64,000 nucleotides of DNA from Paenibacillus sp. NAIST15-1 (GCF_001894745.1 NZ_BBYF01000001.1:248001-312000), one strand, 5' to 3'; shown: positions 1 to 9,843, numbered from the stretch's first letter. The notes: generated by a model from the letters alone, not told the origin. A program made the numbers and translations.

Positions 1-1533
1 GTCTAACAGCATTTTCAATTGCGTGTTCAGTTGGTGCAATTCCTCATTTTTAATGTGTAGAATGGAATTGTTCGCTTCGCGCTTGGCGACCAACTCGGCA
101 AAAGCATCCCGGTTCCCCTGCAGCAAATCCTCATATTCCAACAGGCCATGACAAAGCGCGTCCGTCATATAATCACTATGGGACAACACCGTATGCTCTT
201 TGGACTTGAACTCTACGTACTCTACTTCGAAGGGCTGATTCATGCTGATCAAGCCATAGGCGCCTTGCGAATATGCCGAATCATGGCCTGATAAGACAAG
301 TCTGTCATCGATCCAAACTTTAATCGCTTCGTTATAGACCTCTACTGCCATATGATAGTGAACATCCGTGCTCCAGCCATCAATCGCATCCGTTAAGGCA
401 AGCAGAATATCGTTCCCGTTCTCCCGTTTATAGAGCCGCAGCTTTTCCTTGCCCCATCCAACACCGCCTTGAATTTTGCCGGACTCCCAACCGATCCAGT
501 AATAATTGCGATCATCCTGGTATCTGACAACGAAGCCCATGACATTGTCACCGCCGGTCGCTTTCAATGTGGCAGATAGTTTGTAATTTTGGCTTCCGAA
601 TGCACTGGAATTCACGATCATAGAAAGCTGCTGGAGATTAGAGGTGGAAATAAGCTTACCATTAAGGACGCTCCATTCCGCATCATGATGATTCCAGTTC
701 GCTTTCATGTCAGGGCCGTAATAAAATTGTTGGCTATAGTTTCGGTCTTCCTTATACGGATAAATGAAATAATGAAAGTCTTCTACAAAAGACGTGCCTG
801 TTGGATTGATTTCGCGAATCGTTATGTCTTCTTTGCCGTACATCTTCAACCGCGTTACAATCTCTTCGGCATTATCCTCCTGGTTGATGGACTCTAAGTA
901 TTTGCCGTATTTAATCGAGAATCCTTTATCAAGCCCAATAAGATCCGGCTTTTTCAAGCTTACGGTTCTATGCAGCGTATCCCATACGACTACAGCGTTA
1001 AAGGTCTTGGCAATATCAAATATGACCTCCAGCACGGTATTGGACGATACTTCAAGCCCTCTTCGCTTCAGCTCGAATTCGGAATCGACGTAACCAACTT
1101 GCCATATGGATTCGATCAGCACATCCTTCATCAGCTCCGTGGCGGTCTTCGACACGGCCTTATAATCCCGAATGATTTTATCGTTCAACTCATATCCCAA
1201 TGATAAGGTCGATACCGACACGCTCTCTCCGTCGTCGCCGGCCCGCTTCCCGATCTGGTTCACAATAAAATATTCTTCGTAGGAGCCCAGAACGAGCTTT
1301 ATCAGATATCTTCCTTTAATCAGCTCAAAGTTCTTGTTGCGCGCCACGATATGGTGCTTGTCCAAATAAGCAGGGAAATCGAATGTAAGCTCATTAAGCG
1401 CGCCGAGCTTCAAATTAAACACGATATTATGCGCTTCCGCCAATTTGGATATGGCCTCTTTATTCGGCTTGCACAGAAACAGTTGGGGCGCAACAGGCTT
1501 TTTGGCAAAATCGATATCTCCTAAACGTAACAT
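1..1533 (-). CDS. Phage tail-associated protein (Tal/tail spike), 3' end outside window
   Basis: The frame is open from an ATG at 1533 to the window edge (511 codons, no stop), so the C-terminus is missing. A good GGGAGGTGA ribosome binding site lies upstream. Roughly residues 1-265 read like the N-terminal hub domain of siphovirus Tal/minor structural proteins that forms the baseplate tip below Dit. Residues about 270-440 look like a concanavalin/LamG-type sugar-binding sandwich (motifs FVVRYQDDRNYYWIGW and YGLISMNQPFEVEYVEF). The visible end is charged and probably coiled coil, a usual linker to the receptor-binding or peptidoglycan-degrading part. It is the last gene seen of the leftward tail operon. 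The Tal assignment rests on position and general resemblance; the enzymatic domain, if any, lies off the window. Confidence 0.75.
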   Translation of the reverse strand, partial: MLRLGDIDFAKKPVAPQLFLCKPNKEAISKLAEAHNIVFNLKLGALNELTFDFPAYLDKHHIVARNKNFELIKGRYLIKLVLGSYEEYFIVNQIGKRAGDDGESVSVSTLSLGYELNDKIIRDYKAVSKTATELMKDVLIESIWQVGYVDSEFELKRRGLEVSSNTVLEVIFDIAKTFNAVVVWDTLHRTVSLKKPDLIGLDKGFSIKYGKYLESINQEDNAEEIVTRLKMYGKEDITIREINPTGTSFVEDFHYFIYPYKEDRNYSQQFYYGPDMKANWNHHDAEWSVLNGKLISTSNLQQLSMIVNSSAFGSQNYKLSATLKATGGDNVMGFVVRYQDDRNYYWIGWESGKIQGGVGWGKEKLRLYKRENGNDILLALTDAIDGWSTDVHYHMAVEVYNEAIKVWIDDRLVLSGHDSAYSQGAYGLISMNQPFEVEYVEFKSKEHTVLSHSDYMTDALCHGLLEYEDLLQGNRDAFAELVAKREANNSILHIKNEELHQLNTQLKMLLD

Positions 1534-1552
1534 CCGTCGTTCACCTCCCGAA

Positions 1553-2197
1553 TTATCCTTGCAAGGTTTTATATTCATGTCTGATCGTCAGTTCAAATCC
1601 GCCTTCGCCAGTCAGCAGATTTTCCCCGACTTCCAGCTCGAGAAATACGTTATTATGCTTATCATAGCGGTATACGAGCGGCAAGTCGGACACAATATCT
1701 TCATTCTCGCAATCGATATATACCTGCTCATTTTCGTTCAAATCCGCCAATAGTAATGTCTGGCCGTTCGTTTCGTTCGTAAGCTTAATCGTGCCGGCTC
1801 CATTGCGCTTCGTAATCCACAGTTCCGGTTTGCAGGAGACGTCTCCCGTATTATTTAACAAGTATGAGCCGAGCAGGGAGAACGAGATACCGCGAAATTC
1901 GGGGCTCTTCGTACCTTCTTTTCGCAGCACGACTTTGTATTGTAGGGAACATTGTTCCATATCATAGTAACTGTCTCTGAACAAATCCCGCTCATTGAAA
2001 GCAGCCTCGTTCAGTTTGATCCACTCCGTCCAGTTTGTAGAATCATAGGACAGTCTTATAAATACATCGACCGTCCCGTCATGACGTTCATATTGAACCT
2101 TCAAATCTTGAATATACGTTTCGTAATGAGAACCGACATCGAACACTCGCGAAACATAAACCCCCTTCGGTATATATAAATCAAGCCAGCTTGGCAT
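1553..2197 (-). CDS. Probable C-terminal half of a split distal tail protein (Dit)
   Basis: 214 aa with a strong AAGGAGG site. Residues 15-110 form a beta-rich spacer (WTEWIKL, LQYKVVL). From about residue 115 the protein has the pattern seen at the C-terminus of long Bacillales Dit proteins: NTGDVSCKPELWITK, then NGQTLL..LNENEQVYIDCENE, LPLVYRYD and a final IRHEYKTLQG. The gene two places upstream (3251-3841) has only the Dit N-terminal part, so the two probably make one baseplate ring protein from two polypeptides, separated by the fibre gene 2253-3254. Transcription from the upstream genes must pass a hairpin terminator at 2225-2246. The split is inference from domain order; an alternative is an independent baseplate protein carrying a Dit-like C-terminal domain. 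Confidence 0.65.
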   Translation of the reverse strand: MPSWLDLYIPKGVYVSRVFDVGSHYETYIQDLKVQYERHDGTVDVFIRLSYDSTNWTEWIKLNEAAFNERDLFRDSYYDMEQCSLQYKVVLRKEGTKSPEFRGISFSLLGSYLLNNTGDVSCKPELWITKRNGAGTIKLTNETNGQTLLLADLNENEQVYIDCENEDIVSDLPLVYRYDKHNNVFLELEVGENLLTGEGGFELTIRHEYKTLQG

Positions 2198-2224
2198 ACC
2201 CTAACCTCCTTAGATAGTAAAAAT

Positions 2225-2246
2225 AAGCTGCCCGAAGGCAGCTTAT
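2225..2246 (-). terminator. Intrinsic terminator with UUCG loop
   Basis: A perfect 9-bp stem (2225-2233 with 2238-2246) closes a TTCG loop on the minus strand and is followed by TTTTTACT. It lies between the fibre gene and the Dit C-terminal gene and probably reduces, rather than stops, transcription into 2197-1. Confidence 0.75.
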
Positions 2247-2252
2247 GCTTAT

Positions 2253-3254
2253 TTAACCAATGACGGTAACTCGGTATTGGTTGACGGCAGGTACGGATGG
2301 AAATGTTAAAATAACACTATTCTCATCTATCATATTCATTTGGGCCTCTATCGCCGCAAACGGAGATTCCGCCTCCCGTACCATGACAACTACATCCCGA
2401 GTATTTAATGAATGCTTGATCGTGTAGGTCGTAGAAAGACCGTCCCCGATCGTTTTCGAATATTTCCCGGTTGCGCCCAAGCTTCGTCTTGCTCCGTCTG
2501 CATCTGTAGCTCCGGTACCTCCATAAGCCAGCTCAATGGTATCCGCTTTCCATTTTCCCATTTGAATGGTGCCTACTGTCTCAATCGTTGCTTCACCCTT
2601 GTAATTGCCGATTGTGCCGAACGGCACGAATTCGCAGCTAGACCCCATCTCTTTCCATTGAACGGTCTTATACACATACCAGTGTACGCTGCCGTCGACA
2701 ATCGTGGAGCCGCTAATATTGGTCCAGGCAGGTTCGACGGAGTCCGAAGCCCCTTCAATGATGCATTTATAGTAATAGCTCATATCGCCATTCGTAGCGA
2801 CGACGATTTCATCTAGCTTATAATGGTAAGATGGCTTCCATGCCGTATGTCCGTACAGATCATATACCAGACTTCCTGATGTAGTCGGGAATGTTGGCTG
2901 CTTCATTCCGCTTGTACCGCCAATGATGCATTCATAATAATGACCATTATCCGGAGAGGCTTTCACCTTGTTGCCTGCCGCATAGGAATACTGCTTCTGC
3001 CATGAGGGCGCAAATACGCCTTCCCGCACATTTACCCAACCTGCGAAATCGCCGCGCGATGCATTCTTATTCCAAAACTTCTTCCCTGCATGAAAAAACT
3101 CACCCATCTCGGGGTGAGTTGCTGCGTCGGATATTAGCTCTTCAAAATGATTATCGATCACTTGGAAATTATCGGCCAACCATGCGATAGTTTGATCGAC
3201 CTGATCCGATACTTGCGGCTTTTTTAACCCCATCTTCTTTGTCTGTATCATCAT
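2253..3254 (-). CDS. Phage tail fibre / receptor-binding protein candidate
   Basis: 333 aa. The N-terminal 80 residues probably anchor the protein. Two tandem modules follow at about 85-139 and 139-193, each with the pattern Y..G..V, YY.CI..G.S, QP or EP, Gs.v.D and a closing W, as in small aromatic-rich sugar-binding repeats of phage fibres. From about 230 come the fibre signature ELAYGGTGATDADGARRSLG and a C-terminal beta domain (IGDGLSTTYTIKHSLNTRDV to VNQYRVTVIG). The start overlaps the stop of the upstream gene by 4 nt (ATGA), so it is translationally coupled. It sits between the two apparent halves of Dit, an unusual place for a fibre gene, which suggests an inserted host-range cassette. 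The receptor is unknown. Confidence 0.75.
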   Translation of the reverse strand: MMIQTKKMGLKKPQVSDQVDQTIAWLADNFQVIDNHFEELISDAATHPEMGEFFHAGKKFWNKNASRGDFAGWVNVREGVFAPSWQKQYSYAAGNKVKASPDNGHYYECIIGGTSGMKQPTFPTTSGSLVYDLYGHTAWKPSYHYKLDEIVVATNGDMSYYYKCIIEGASDSVEPAWTNISGSTIVDGSVHWYVYKTVQWKEMGSSCEFVPFGTIGNYKGEATIETVGTIQMGKWKADTIELAYGGTGATDADGARRSLGATGKYSKTIGDGLSTTYTIKHSLNTRDVVVMVREAESPFAAIEAQMNMIDENSVILTFPSVPAVNQYRVTVIG

Positions 3255-3841
3255 AGATCACTCCATTTCATTCCTGTATATTGTAGCCATGTCGTGCTTC
3301 CGCTCTTTACCTGCAAAGCTCCGTTGACGATTTCGATATTTTGCTGTGTACCCATCCCATTAGTAAAAGTGTTTTCCTGAATCGTTTTTGTCAGTTTTGT
3401 GCCGTCGAACATCATCTTTTCCTTCAAAGTCTTGGGCGTATAGGAGTATGGACCATCGCATCTCATCTTCAAGTTAATGTAGCCTTGCTTCAATCCATTA
3501 TGAATGAGATTCACGTCTCCATCCGGCATGCAATAAAATACCCGGTTTGGATTATCGACGGTATAGAAAGGTTTATAGTAAGGCTGTGACAGCCAACGGG
3601 CAACTTCTCGGATACGCCGTTCGTCATAATGAAATTCAAAGGCAAATGTGAGATTAAATTCGAGCGGGCTTAATTCGATTGCCTGAAAATACGGTTTATG
3701 TCTGCCGCTTACTTTTTTCTCGATAATGCTTCTTGACGGCAGCAAGCTCTCCTCGAACATACCTCCGTCTAGTTTGCAATTCAATAACCCCATATCGACG
3801 GAATAGATGCCGTCATAATAAAAATGAACGCCTTCCAGCAT
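3251..3841 (-). CDS. Distal tail protein (Dit), N-terminal part
   Basis: 196 aa, start overlapping the tape-measure stop by one base (TAATG). The opening (FYYDGIYSVDMGLLNCK), the segment SLLPSRSIIEKKVSGRHKPYFQ and the core EFNLTFAFEF...WLSQPYYKPFYTVDNP are typical of the N-terminal ring-forming domain of SPP1 gp19.1-like Dit proteins, which make the hexameric baseplate hub in siphophages. After the usual GPYSYTP junction the protein continues only about 60 residues (ending TTWLQYTGMKWSDL) and stops, without the C-terminal domain. That missing part appears to be encoded at 1553-2197 beyond the inserted fibre gene. Position directly after the tape measure fits Dit. Confidence 0.85.
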   Translation of the reverse strand: MLEGVHFYYDGIYSVDMGLLNCKLDGGMFEESLLPSRSIIEKKVSGRHKPYFQAIELSPLEFNLTFAFEFHYDERRIREVARWLSQPYYKPFYTVDNPNRVFYCMPDGDVNLIHNGLKQGYINLKMRCDGPYSYTPKTLKEKMMFDGTKLTKTIQENTFTNGMGTQQNIEIVNGALQVKSGSTTWLQYTGMKWSDL

Positions 3842-6800
3842 TAAAATCTCCCCCCTCTAGTACGCTTGAGTTTGTTCACAATCTCCGTAGCCACGATATC
3901 GGCCGTATTCCGGTCTGCATTTCCATTCACATTCACTTCAATGTGGTATTCATGCTGCTCATTGGCTGGAACTGGCACGACAGTCGGAATGGATGCCGGC
4001 ATGAAATTAGCAATAGGGAAGCTAGGCACAGCCGATCGAATTTGTTCCACGATACGAGCCGTGTCCAAAATGTGCTTTGTCTGCTCGGCGTTTAATACGA
4101 GTTCTTTTTTATCCAACAGCGCTAATTTACCTGAATTCCCGTTCCAATCCCCCGTATAGCCGCCTGTATCGAATTGGTGCAGAGGCTTTCCGTCCTTATA
4201 CCATGTCCCATACTTGTATACTGCACCTATTTCTTTTCCTAGCTTTCTGTTCTCTTCCTCTAATCTTTTTCTTTCCTTTTCATCAGTGGTCAGTTTCCAC
4301 TTCTTACTGTTGGATATCATTTCAGTGATTTTGTCTTTCGTGGATAGTAAGCTGTTGTCTGGGAGGCCTGCGGTAGGTTTATTACTTCCGTCGAGGTTAT
4401 GGGGATTCGCATCGTTGACGATTGAACCCATGGAACCAAGCTTTGAGTCATTTAATTTGTTGAGTTCACGAATTGCTTCCTTTACTTTATCGGTGAAATT
4501 CTCCGTAACCGTTTGTCCAAGTTCATTGAATTTGGAATCGACTTCTCCAGACCAAGTGTTGACGGTTTCAAGCATTTCATTGAAGTTGCCTTCATATACT
4601 TGCTTGCGCATATCGGCAAATTTTTGTTCGTTGTTCAGTTCATTTTCCCAGAACTTTTGCCGTTCCTCCGCCTTCTGTTCCAACAATTTGACCGTGTTGT
4701 TGTATTCCTCTTCCATCTTTTCTTTTTTGCTGTCCAGCTTTTCTTGCTCCGAGTTCAGTTCGTCCTCCAGGTTATTCTTGCGGAGCTCGATTTCCCGATT
4801 ATGCTGATATTCGGACAACTCCTGTTCTTTCTCGGTCAATTGCTTGATTAAGTCGGCTTTTTGACTTTTCGCTTCATAGGAATCATCCATGGATAACAAG
4901 TCGATTTGTTTTTTGAGATCCGTTATTTCGTCTTGTTTTTTGGACAAATCATTTTCATAGGTCCGCGTGGATTCCGTGCGATCAAGCATCTTCATTTGTT
5001 GATCGTAGGCATCCTGCAAAGCCTTGAGCTCTTTATCGATTTGCTTCATCCGATTCTCATGAGCCTGTTTTTCTTGTTCAAGCTTTATTCGATAATGTTC
5101 CTCGTCCGCTTTTTTCAAGAGTTCGAGTTTTTCTTTGTACAGCTCTACATATTGATCAGCTGCTTTTTCGTAAATGTCTTTTACGCTGCCATTCAGATCC
5201 TTAACCGACCGTTCTGTATCCTGCAGCTTATCCTCTTGTTTCTCGATTTCATCGGTCAAACGCTCCACGATATCTTTGTTGTTTTTATTTAACTCCAACT
5301 GCGACTTGAGGAATTTAATATTGTTTTTAATATCATTGGCCTCACCCTTGCGCAAGCCAGCGATTTGTTGTAAATATCCGATATGCTTCGCATAATCCCC
5401 ATCTTCTTTATCCACGTCATAGCGAATATTATCCTCTAGTTGCTGAATGCTTTTGGCATATTTTTTGCTCTCGTCGTTCATGCGGTACAGATGCTTGTCG
5501 ATGACGGAGTTGGCAATATCAGTATTGATTTGGTTTATTTCCGCATCTTTTTGCAAAATATCATTTTTGCTCTTTCGGATGTTTTCCTCTATATCTTTCT
5601 TGTCTATCGGGTTTAAATCTTTGTTTTGCAGTTGTTTTTGATAGTATGCCAATTCTTCCTCATGAAGCTTTTTCTGAACTCCCAATAGTCTGGCTTTTTC
5701 AGCGGCATGATCCCGGTATCCTTGCGTGGTTCGATCGTAGAGATTCATTGCATAGTCTTGATATGCAATGTCATCGGTCAATTCTTCTCTTTTGATGTTA
5801 TATAGGGAAGCCGTTGCGTCGACTAACTTGCGACTTAAATTGTTGATATTTGATTCCATTTCCGACGATTGAGATTTCAAATCATTGAGCCTATCTTTCG
5901 CTTGGGCCACCTCTTGCTCAATTTCCGCTGCAATCGCTTGTTTCGTTTTATTTGCATTTTTATCTTTATCGACGGTCATATAGCCGGTTTTCTTAATTTG
6001 TTTTTGCTTGATTTGTTCGTTTAAAGAGCTAATTTCATCATCAATCGTTTTTTTCTTTTCTCCAGACAATCTAATTTCATCGCTAAGCGCCTTTCGGTGC
6101 TCGTAAGACCACGTACTATACTTTTCCTGAATTCTTTGTTGTTCTTCAATAGAACGGTTGAGTTTATCAATGCTTTCCTTATATTTATCTACCACATAGA
6201 TGGCATCTTGAAGTTCGGGTTTCGGGTCAGCAGTTCCAGTTCCTTTGCCTCCCCCCCCTACACCAGAAGACCGTGTTTTATTGATTTCGGCATCTAAACG
6301 ATCAAGATTATTAAGGCTCTGTGCAAAGCCTGCTTCGGCTGCTTTTATTGCTTCTTCCTTGTCTTTAATCCCCAAATCCTTTTCATCATCTATGGCTTTT
6401 ACAGCTTTGGCGTAATTAATATTAATTCTAGTTTCTTCTTCTACGGATACCTTTTCCCTGTTCTTTTTCCTATTTTTCAGGTTATCAAAATCGCGTTTTG
6501 CATCATCGTAGTTTTTTTTATTTAAGTTCGAGAAAATTTTCAATGCATTAATTTCCTCTTGCATAGTTTTAATAGCTACCCGTGCCCTATTAATAGATGC
6601 AATTTCTTGTTTCTTTTTGTTTTCCAGATCACTTTTAAATTCTTTCTCTCGCTCTTTAGAAAGCTGTTTAATATTTTCTTTTGTTAAATCTATCTGGCCA
6701 TTTTCAGTTTTCATTTTTTCAATAAAGTCAGGATATTTTAGAGTTAATGCTTCTATAGTATCTGACGACAATTTTTGGCCGTCTGCTAACTGTCGATAGG

Positions 6801-9783
6801 CAGCGTCCAATTCTTGCATATCATTGGTGTATTGGGTAATAGCTGAATCAATAACTTCTTTGCTTATTGGTTCAATTTTCTTACTGTTAATTGTCTCTAC
6901 AGCTTCCGCATGCTTTATTTTTAACTGATCAAGTACTCCAAGAAGAGGACTTTCATTATCCGCAGAGAAGATTTGTTTTTTTATTTCATCAATAATCCCC
7001 AACATTGACTCTGATTGTTGTCCATCAAAGTTCATTAACTTATCGACGGTAATTTTCTTAGCTTTGACTTTATCTAGCGCACTATTAAAATACTCAGGCA
7101 GTTTTTGTACTGCCTCTTCAGTTGAACTCCCAAAATACGAAATGTCATTTAAAAAACTTTCTTTCAGTTGATCAAGAAATAAAAATTTATTAGAATCAAC
7201 CGGGATCTGATTGGATTGTATATAATTGGTAAAAGCTAGACCGACAGCTTCATTTAAATCAGCAGATCCATTTTTGATGCTTTCCTTTAAGACATTTTTT
7301 TCTTTTTCATAGTTTTCTTTGGCATCTTTTAATCGCTCTATTATTTGGATATCAATATATCCAAGGGCAGATTCTTTTGTCCAAGAATTAGCCAAAGTAT
7401 CATTTAATTCACGATAAGTTTCATCAGTCTGTGGAACTTCCCATCCATACGTATCTTTTAATTTTTTGTCAAATGCTTTTTTAAGTTCTTCCTTATTATT
7501 AAAATCTGAGTCCTTGACATCGTTCTGTACGAAGTCACGTGTTACTTTCGCATAGTCCAACCCCAATGATTTCCTGAAAATCTGGTCTTTCTTAGCTTTG
7601 ATTTGTGTTAACTGTTTATCTAGCTCTCCAAAATCCCCATCTTTTAACTTCAAGTCGAGTTTCTCTTTGTTATCTTTTAATTCTCTACTCTCTTCTTCCT
7701 GACGCAATCTCTTTATTGCATCCGCACTTTTTATCACGGCATTTCCGTATTGGTCATAATGGGAAATAAGTTGAGGCATCTTTGTTTTGATTTGATCAAT
7801 GGTTTTTAGATATAGCGCTTCTTCGTCTCCGGTTCTGTATTTCCCCTTCCCTTGCAGGGATTCCAGAGTGTCTACATCCATATTTTCGCCGTCAAAAATA
7901 CTGTCATAATTCTCTTTAAACTTTTTAATTCTTTCGATATCCTCATCGAGGAATTTTAATCTTTCTTTTCGATCTTTCTCTGGTTTGTTGATAATGTTAA
8001 ACAGACCTTGTACTGCTCCCCCAATCGTTAGAAGGACAGCCGCATAAGGGACAAATCTCGCTATACCTTTTCCTACTTTGAGGAATAAAGCCAATAGCCC
8101 TCCCCCGTCTGCCAAGAGCCCTTTTAAGGGACCAGCAAACCCAGCAAAAACGGTTGCAATAGGAAGAGAGCCCAATGTTTCTGTTACTTTTGTAAGAAAT
8201 TCTACTACTGTTGTTAACCCAGAAACAATGCCTTTAATGGCTTCTGAATTGCTGAACGTATTCCAAAATTCAGAAAGAGAGGTCTGCAACTTCCCGATAC
8301 GCGCCTCGAAGCTATCCGAATGTTTATTGAATGCTTGAGCCGCCGATCCGGCTGAGCTCATAGCTGTTTCGGTTGCTCCCTTGGCCTTGCTCCAATTCTC
8401 CATGATGGAGGATACGACCTCGTTCTGATCCCCGCCAATTTTGCTGGAAACGTCCACTTTCTCTTCCTTCGACAATTTGTCCCAGACCTGAGAGAGACTT
8501 TGGAAGATCTCATAGGTAGACTTAAAGGTCGTTTGATCCTCTTTCATTAGATTCAGAGCGCCGCTGCCCATCAACTTGTATTTCTCATTGAGGGACGCAA
8601 ATGATTTTTCGATTTGCGGAACGACACCCCTTACTTTTTCGCCGCTCTCAGAGAGCCCCTGCAATCTTGATGCAATGGTTTTTAGTCCCTCTCCGGCTTT
8701 TTCCGGATCTTTTAGATCAATATTCGCCGCCGTAATCATTCCAATGGATTGCTGAACCGTATTGCCGGCCTTTTTCAGATCAGAAGACGAATCTTTCAAC
8801 GCGCTGCCCAAGCCTTCTGACGTGATGGAGTAATTATTCTTAACCGCCGTAAACATATCAACGACGCTGCGAACATTGTTTCCGTATTTATCGACTTCAA
8901 TGTCGAAGCCGCGCAATACGGCTATGATGCTCGCGCTCGCGTCTCCAATGCCCATGCCGCCTACCTTGGACAGCAGCATACTATCTTCACTTAACGCCGT
9001 TGACTGTTCCAAACTGTAGCCTAGCTTTTGGAACTCTGCCGTTGCTCTTACTACGGAAGCTGAAGCAACACCCATTTCTTTGCTGATTCCAAAGGCACGG
9101 TCTTTAAACGCATCCAGTTCTTGCGAGCTTGCCCCGGACGTGCTCTTCAGGTCGATCATGGCCCTATCAAGTTCAACGACTTGCTCAAGTCCCTTCTTCA
9201 TCTGATCGCCGAACTTGAACGAAAATTCAAATGACTCGGACGCGCGTTGCCATGACGGAATGCCATTCATTGCAGCAGCTAGCTTATCTGGAATTGATTC
9301 TTCCTTTTTTGCTTTACTATCCTTCGAAGAAGATGCCTTTGTCCCCGTACCTTGCACACTAGCTTCATTTTTCTCGTTAACCACCATAGCGGGTTGGTTT
9401 TGAGCAGCTATTGATTGCATTTTCAGCAATTGAGCATATGCCCCCACTAACTCATCCGTTTGGCGCTTGGCTTCTTTTTGCTGTCTTACAAATTCCTTTC
9501 CTACTTTCGCAACATCGATTTTCGACAGTTCCTTGATCGATCTTTTTAACTTATTGATTTCTTCACCGGCCTTGCCAAGCCCGTAGTCGATATCGATCTT
9601 GCCAATCGAGGCGATTAATTTTTGTATGCTATTTACTTCGCGAATAACACTATCTTTGTTCTGGATAATAAGCTCCAGCTTAAATTTATACTTTTTGCTT
9701 ATGTTCGCGATCAGTTTTTTTATATCTTTTTCAGCATTTTTCATATCTACGCCTAATAAAATTGTCTGATCATTCGTCATCAT
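3841..9783 (-). CDS. Phage tail tape measure protein
   Basis: 1980 aa. Residues about 190-520 form the TP901-type tape-measure core (LDRAMIDLKSTSG, FQKLGYSLEQSTALSEDSMLLSKVGGMGIGDASASI, GLGSALKDSSSDLKKAG). Hydrophobic segments at about 540-610 are the usual membrane-spanning part used in DNA injection. From about 630 to 1850 it is almost continuous charged coiled coil, and the C-terminus has FDTGGYTGDWNGN...LALLDKKELVLNAEQTKHIL, common in this family. No lytic transglycosylase or peptidase motif was seen. At roughly 0.15 nm per residue this predicts a tail near 300 nm (rule of thumb). DNA for the middle part (about 6300-7950) is visibly AT-richer than 8000-9300, so the gene may be mosaic. The start could be either of two adjacent ATGs behind AAAGGGGTG. 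Confidence 0.95.
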   Translation of the reverse strand: MMTNDQTILLGVDMKNAEKDIKKLIANISKKYKFKLELIIQNKDSVIREVNSIQKLIASIGKIDIDYGLGKAGEEINKLKRSIKELSKIDVAKVGKEFVRQQKEAKRQTDELVGAYAQLLKMQSIAAQNQPAMVVNEKNEASVQGTGTKASSSKDSKAKKEESIPDKLAAAMNGIPSWQRASESFEFSFKFGDQMKKGLEQVVELDRAMIDLKSTSGASSQELDAFKDRAFGISKEMGVASASVVRATAEFQKLGYSLEQSTALSEDSMLLSKVGGMGIGDASASIIAVLRGFDIEVDKYGNNVRSVVDMFTAVKNNYSITSEGLGSALKDSSSDLKKAGNTVQQSIGMITAANIDLKDPEKAGEGLKTIASRLQGLSESGEKVRGVVPQIEKSFASLNEKYKLMGSGALNLMKEDQTTFKSTYEIFQSLSQVWDKLSKEEKVDVSSKIGGDQNEVVSSIMENWSKAKGATETAMSSAGSAAQAFNKHSDSFEARIGKLQTSLSEFWNTFSNSEAIKGIVSGLTTVVEFLTKVTETLGSLPIATVFAGFAGPLKGLLADGGGLLALFLKVGKGIARFVPYAAVLLTIGGAVQGLFNIINKPEKDRKERLKFLDEDIERIKKFKENYDSIFDGENMDVDTLESLQGKGKYRTGDEEALYLKTIDQIKTKMPQLISHYDQYGNAVIKSADAIKRLRQEEESRELKDNKEKLDLKLKDGDFGELDKQLTQIKAKKDQIFRKSLGLDYAKVTRDFVQNDVKDSDFNNKEELKKAFDKKLKDTYGWEVPQTDETYRELNDTLANSWTKESALGYIDIQIIERLKDAKENYEKEKNVLKESIKNGSADLNEAVGLAFTNYIQSNQIPVDSNKFLFLDQLKESFLNDISYFGSSTEEAVQKLPEYFNSALDKVKAKKITVDKLMNFDGQQSESMLGIIDEIKKQIFSADNESPLLGVLDQLKIKHAEAVETINSKKIEPISKEVIDSAITQYTNDMQELDAAYRQLADGQKLSSDTIEALTLKYPDFIEKMKTENGQIDLTKENIKQLSKEREKEFKSDLENKKKQEIASINRARVAIKTMQEEINALKIFSNLNKKNYDDAKRDFDNLKNRKKNREKVSVEEETRININYAKAVKAIDDEKDLGIKDKEEAIKAAEAGFAQSLNNLDRLDAEINKTRSSGVGGGGKGTGTADPKPELQDAIYVVDKYKESIDKLNRSIEEQQRIQEKYSTWSYEHRKALSDEIRLSGEKKKTIDDEISSLNEQIKQKQIKKTGYMTVDKDKNANKTKQAIAAEIEQEVAQAKDRLNDLKSQSSEMESNINNLSRKLVDATASLYNIKREELTDDIAYQDYAMNLYDRTTQGYRDHAAEKARLLGVQKKLHEEELAYYQKQLQNKDLNPIDKKDIEENIRKSKNDILQKDAEINQINTDIANSVIDKHLYRMNDESKKYAKSIQQLEDNIRYDVDKEDGDYAKHIGYLQQIAGLRKGEANDIKNNIKFLKSQLELNKNNKDIVERLTDEIEKQEDKLQDTERSVKDLNGSVKDIYEKAADQYVELYKEKLELLKKADEEHYRIKLEQEKQAHENRMKQIDKELKALQDAYDQQMKMLDRTESTRTYENDLSKKQDEITDLKKQIDLLSMDDSYEAKSQKADLIKQLTEKEQELSEYQHNREIELRKNNLEDELNSEQEKLDSKKEKMEEEYNNTVKLLEQKAEERQKFWENELNNEQKFADMRKQVYEGNFNEMLETVNTWSGEVDSKFNELGQTVTENFTDKVKEAIRELNKLNDSKLGSMGSIVNDANPHNLDGSNKPTAGLPDNSLLSTKDKITEMISNSKKWKLTTDEKERKRLEEENRKLGKEIGAVYKYGTWYKDGKPLHQFDTGGYTGDWNGNSGKLALLDKKELVLNAEQTKHILDTARIVEQIRSAVPSFPIANFMPASIPTVVPVPANEQHEYHIEVNVNGNADRNTADIVATEIVNKLKRTRGGRF

Positions 9784-9807
9784 CTAACACCCCTTTTCAG
9801 TACATAA

Positions 9808-9834
9808 AAGAAAAAGGAGTGCTCTTCGCACCCC
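9808..9834 (-). terminator. Terminator between DUF1617-like gene and tape measure
   Basis: A 7-bp stem with one G-U pair (9816-9822 with 9828-9834), 5-nt loop, followed on the minus strand by TTTTTCTTTT. It lies inside the tail operon just before the 5.9-kb tape-measure gene and probably acts as an attenuator. Confidence 0.7.
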
Positions 9835-9843
9835 TCACCCATA

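Noticed and set aside
4214..4807. 197-aa plus-strand frame in the tape-measure gene
   Set aside because: Ser/Leu-rich product of the antisense of Lys/Glu-rich coiled-coil codons.
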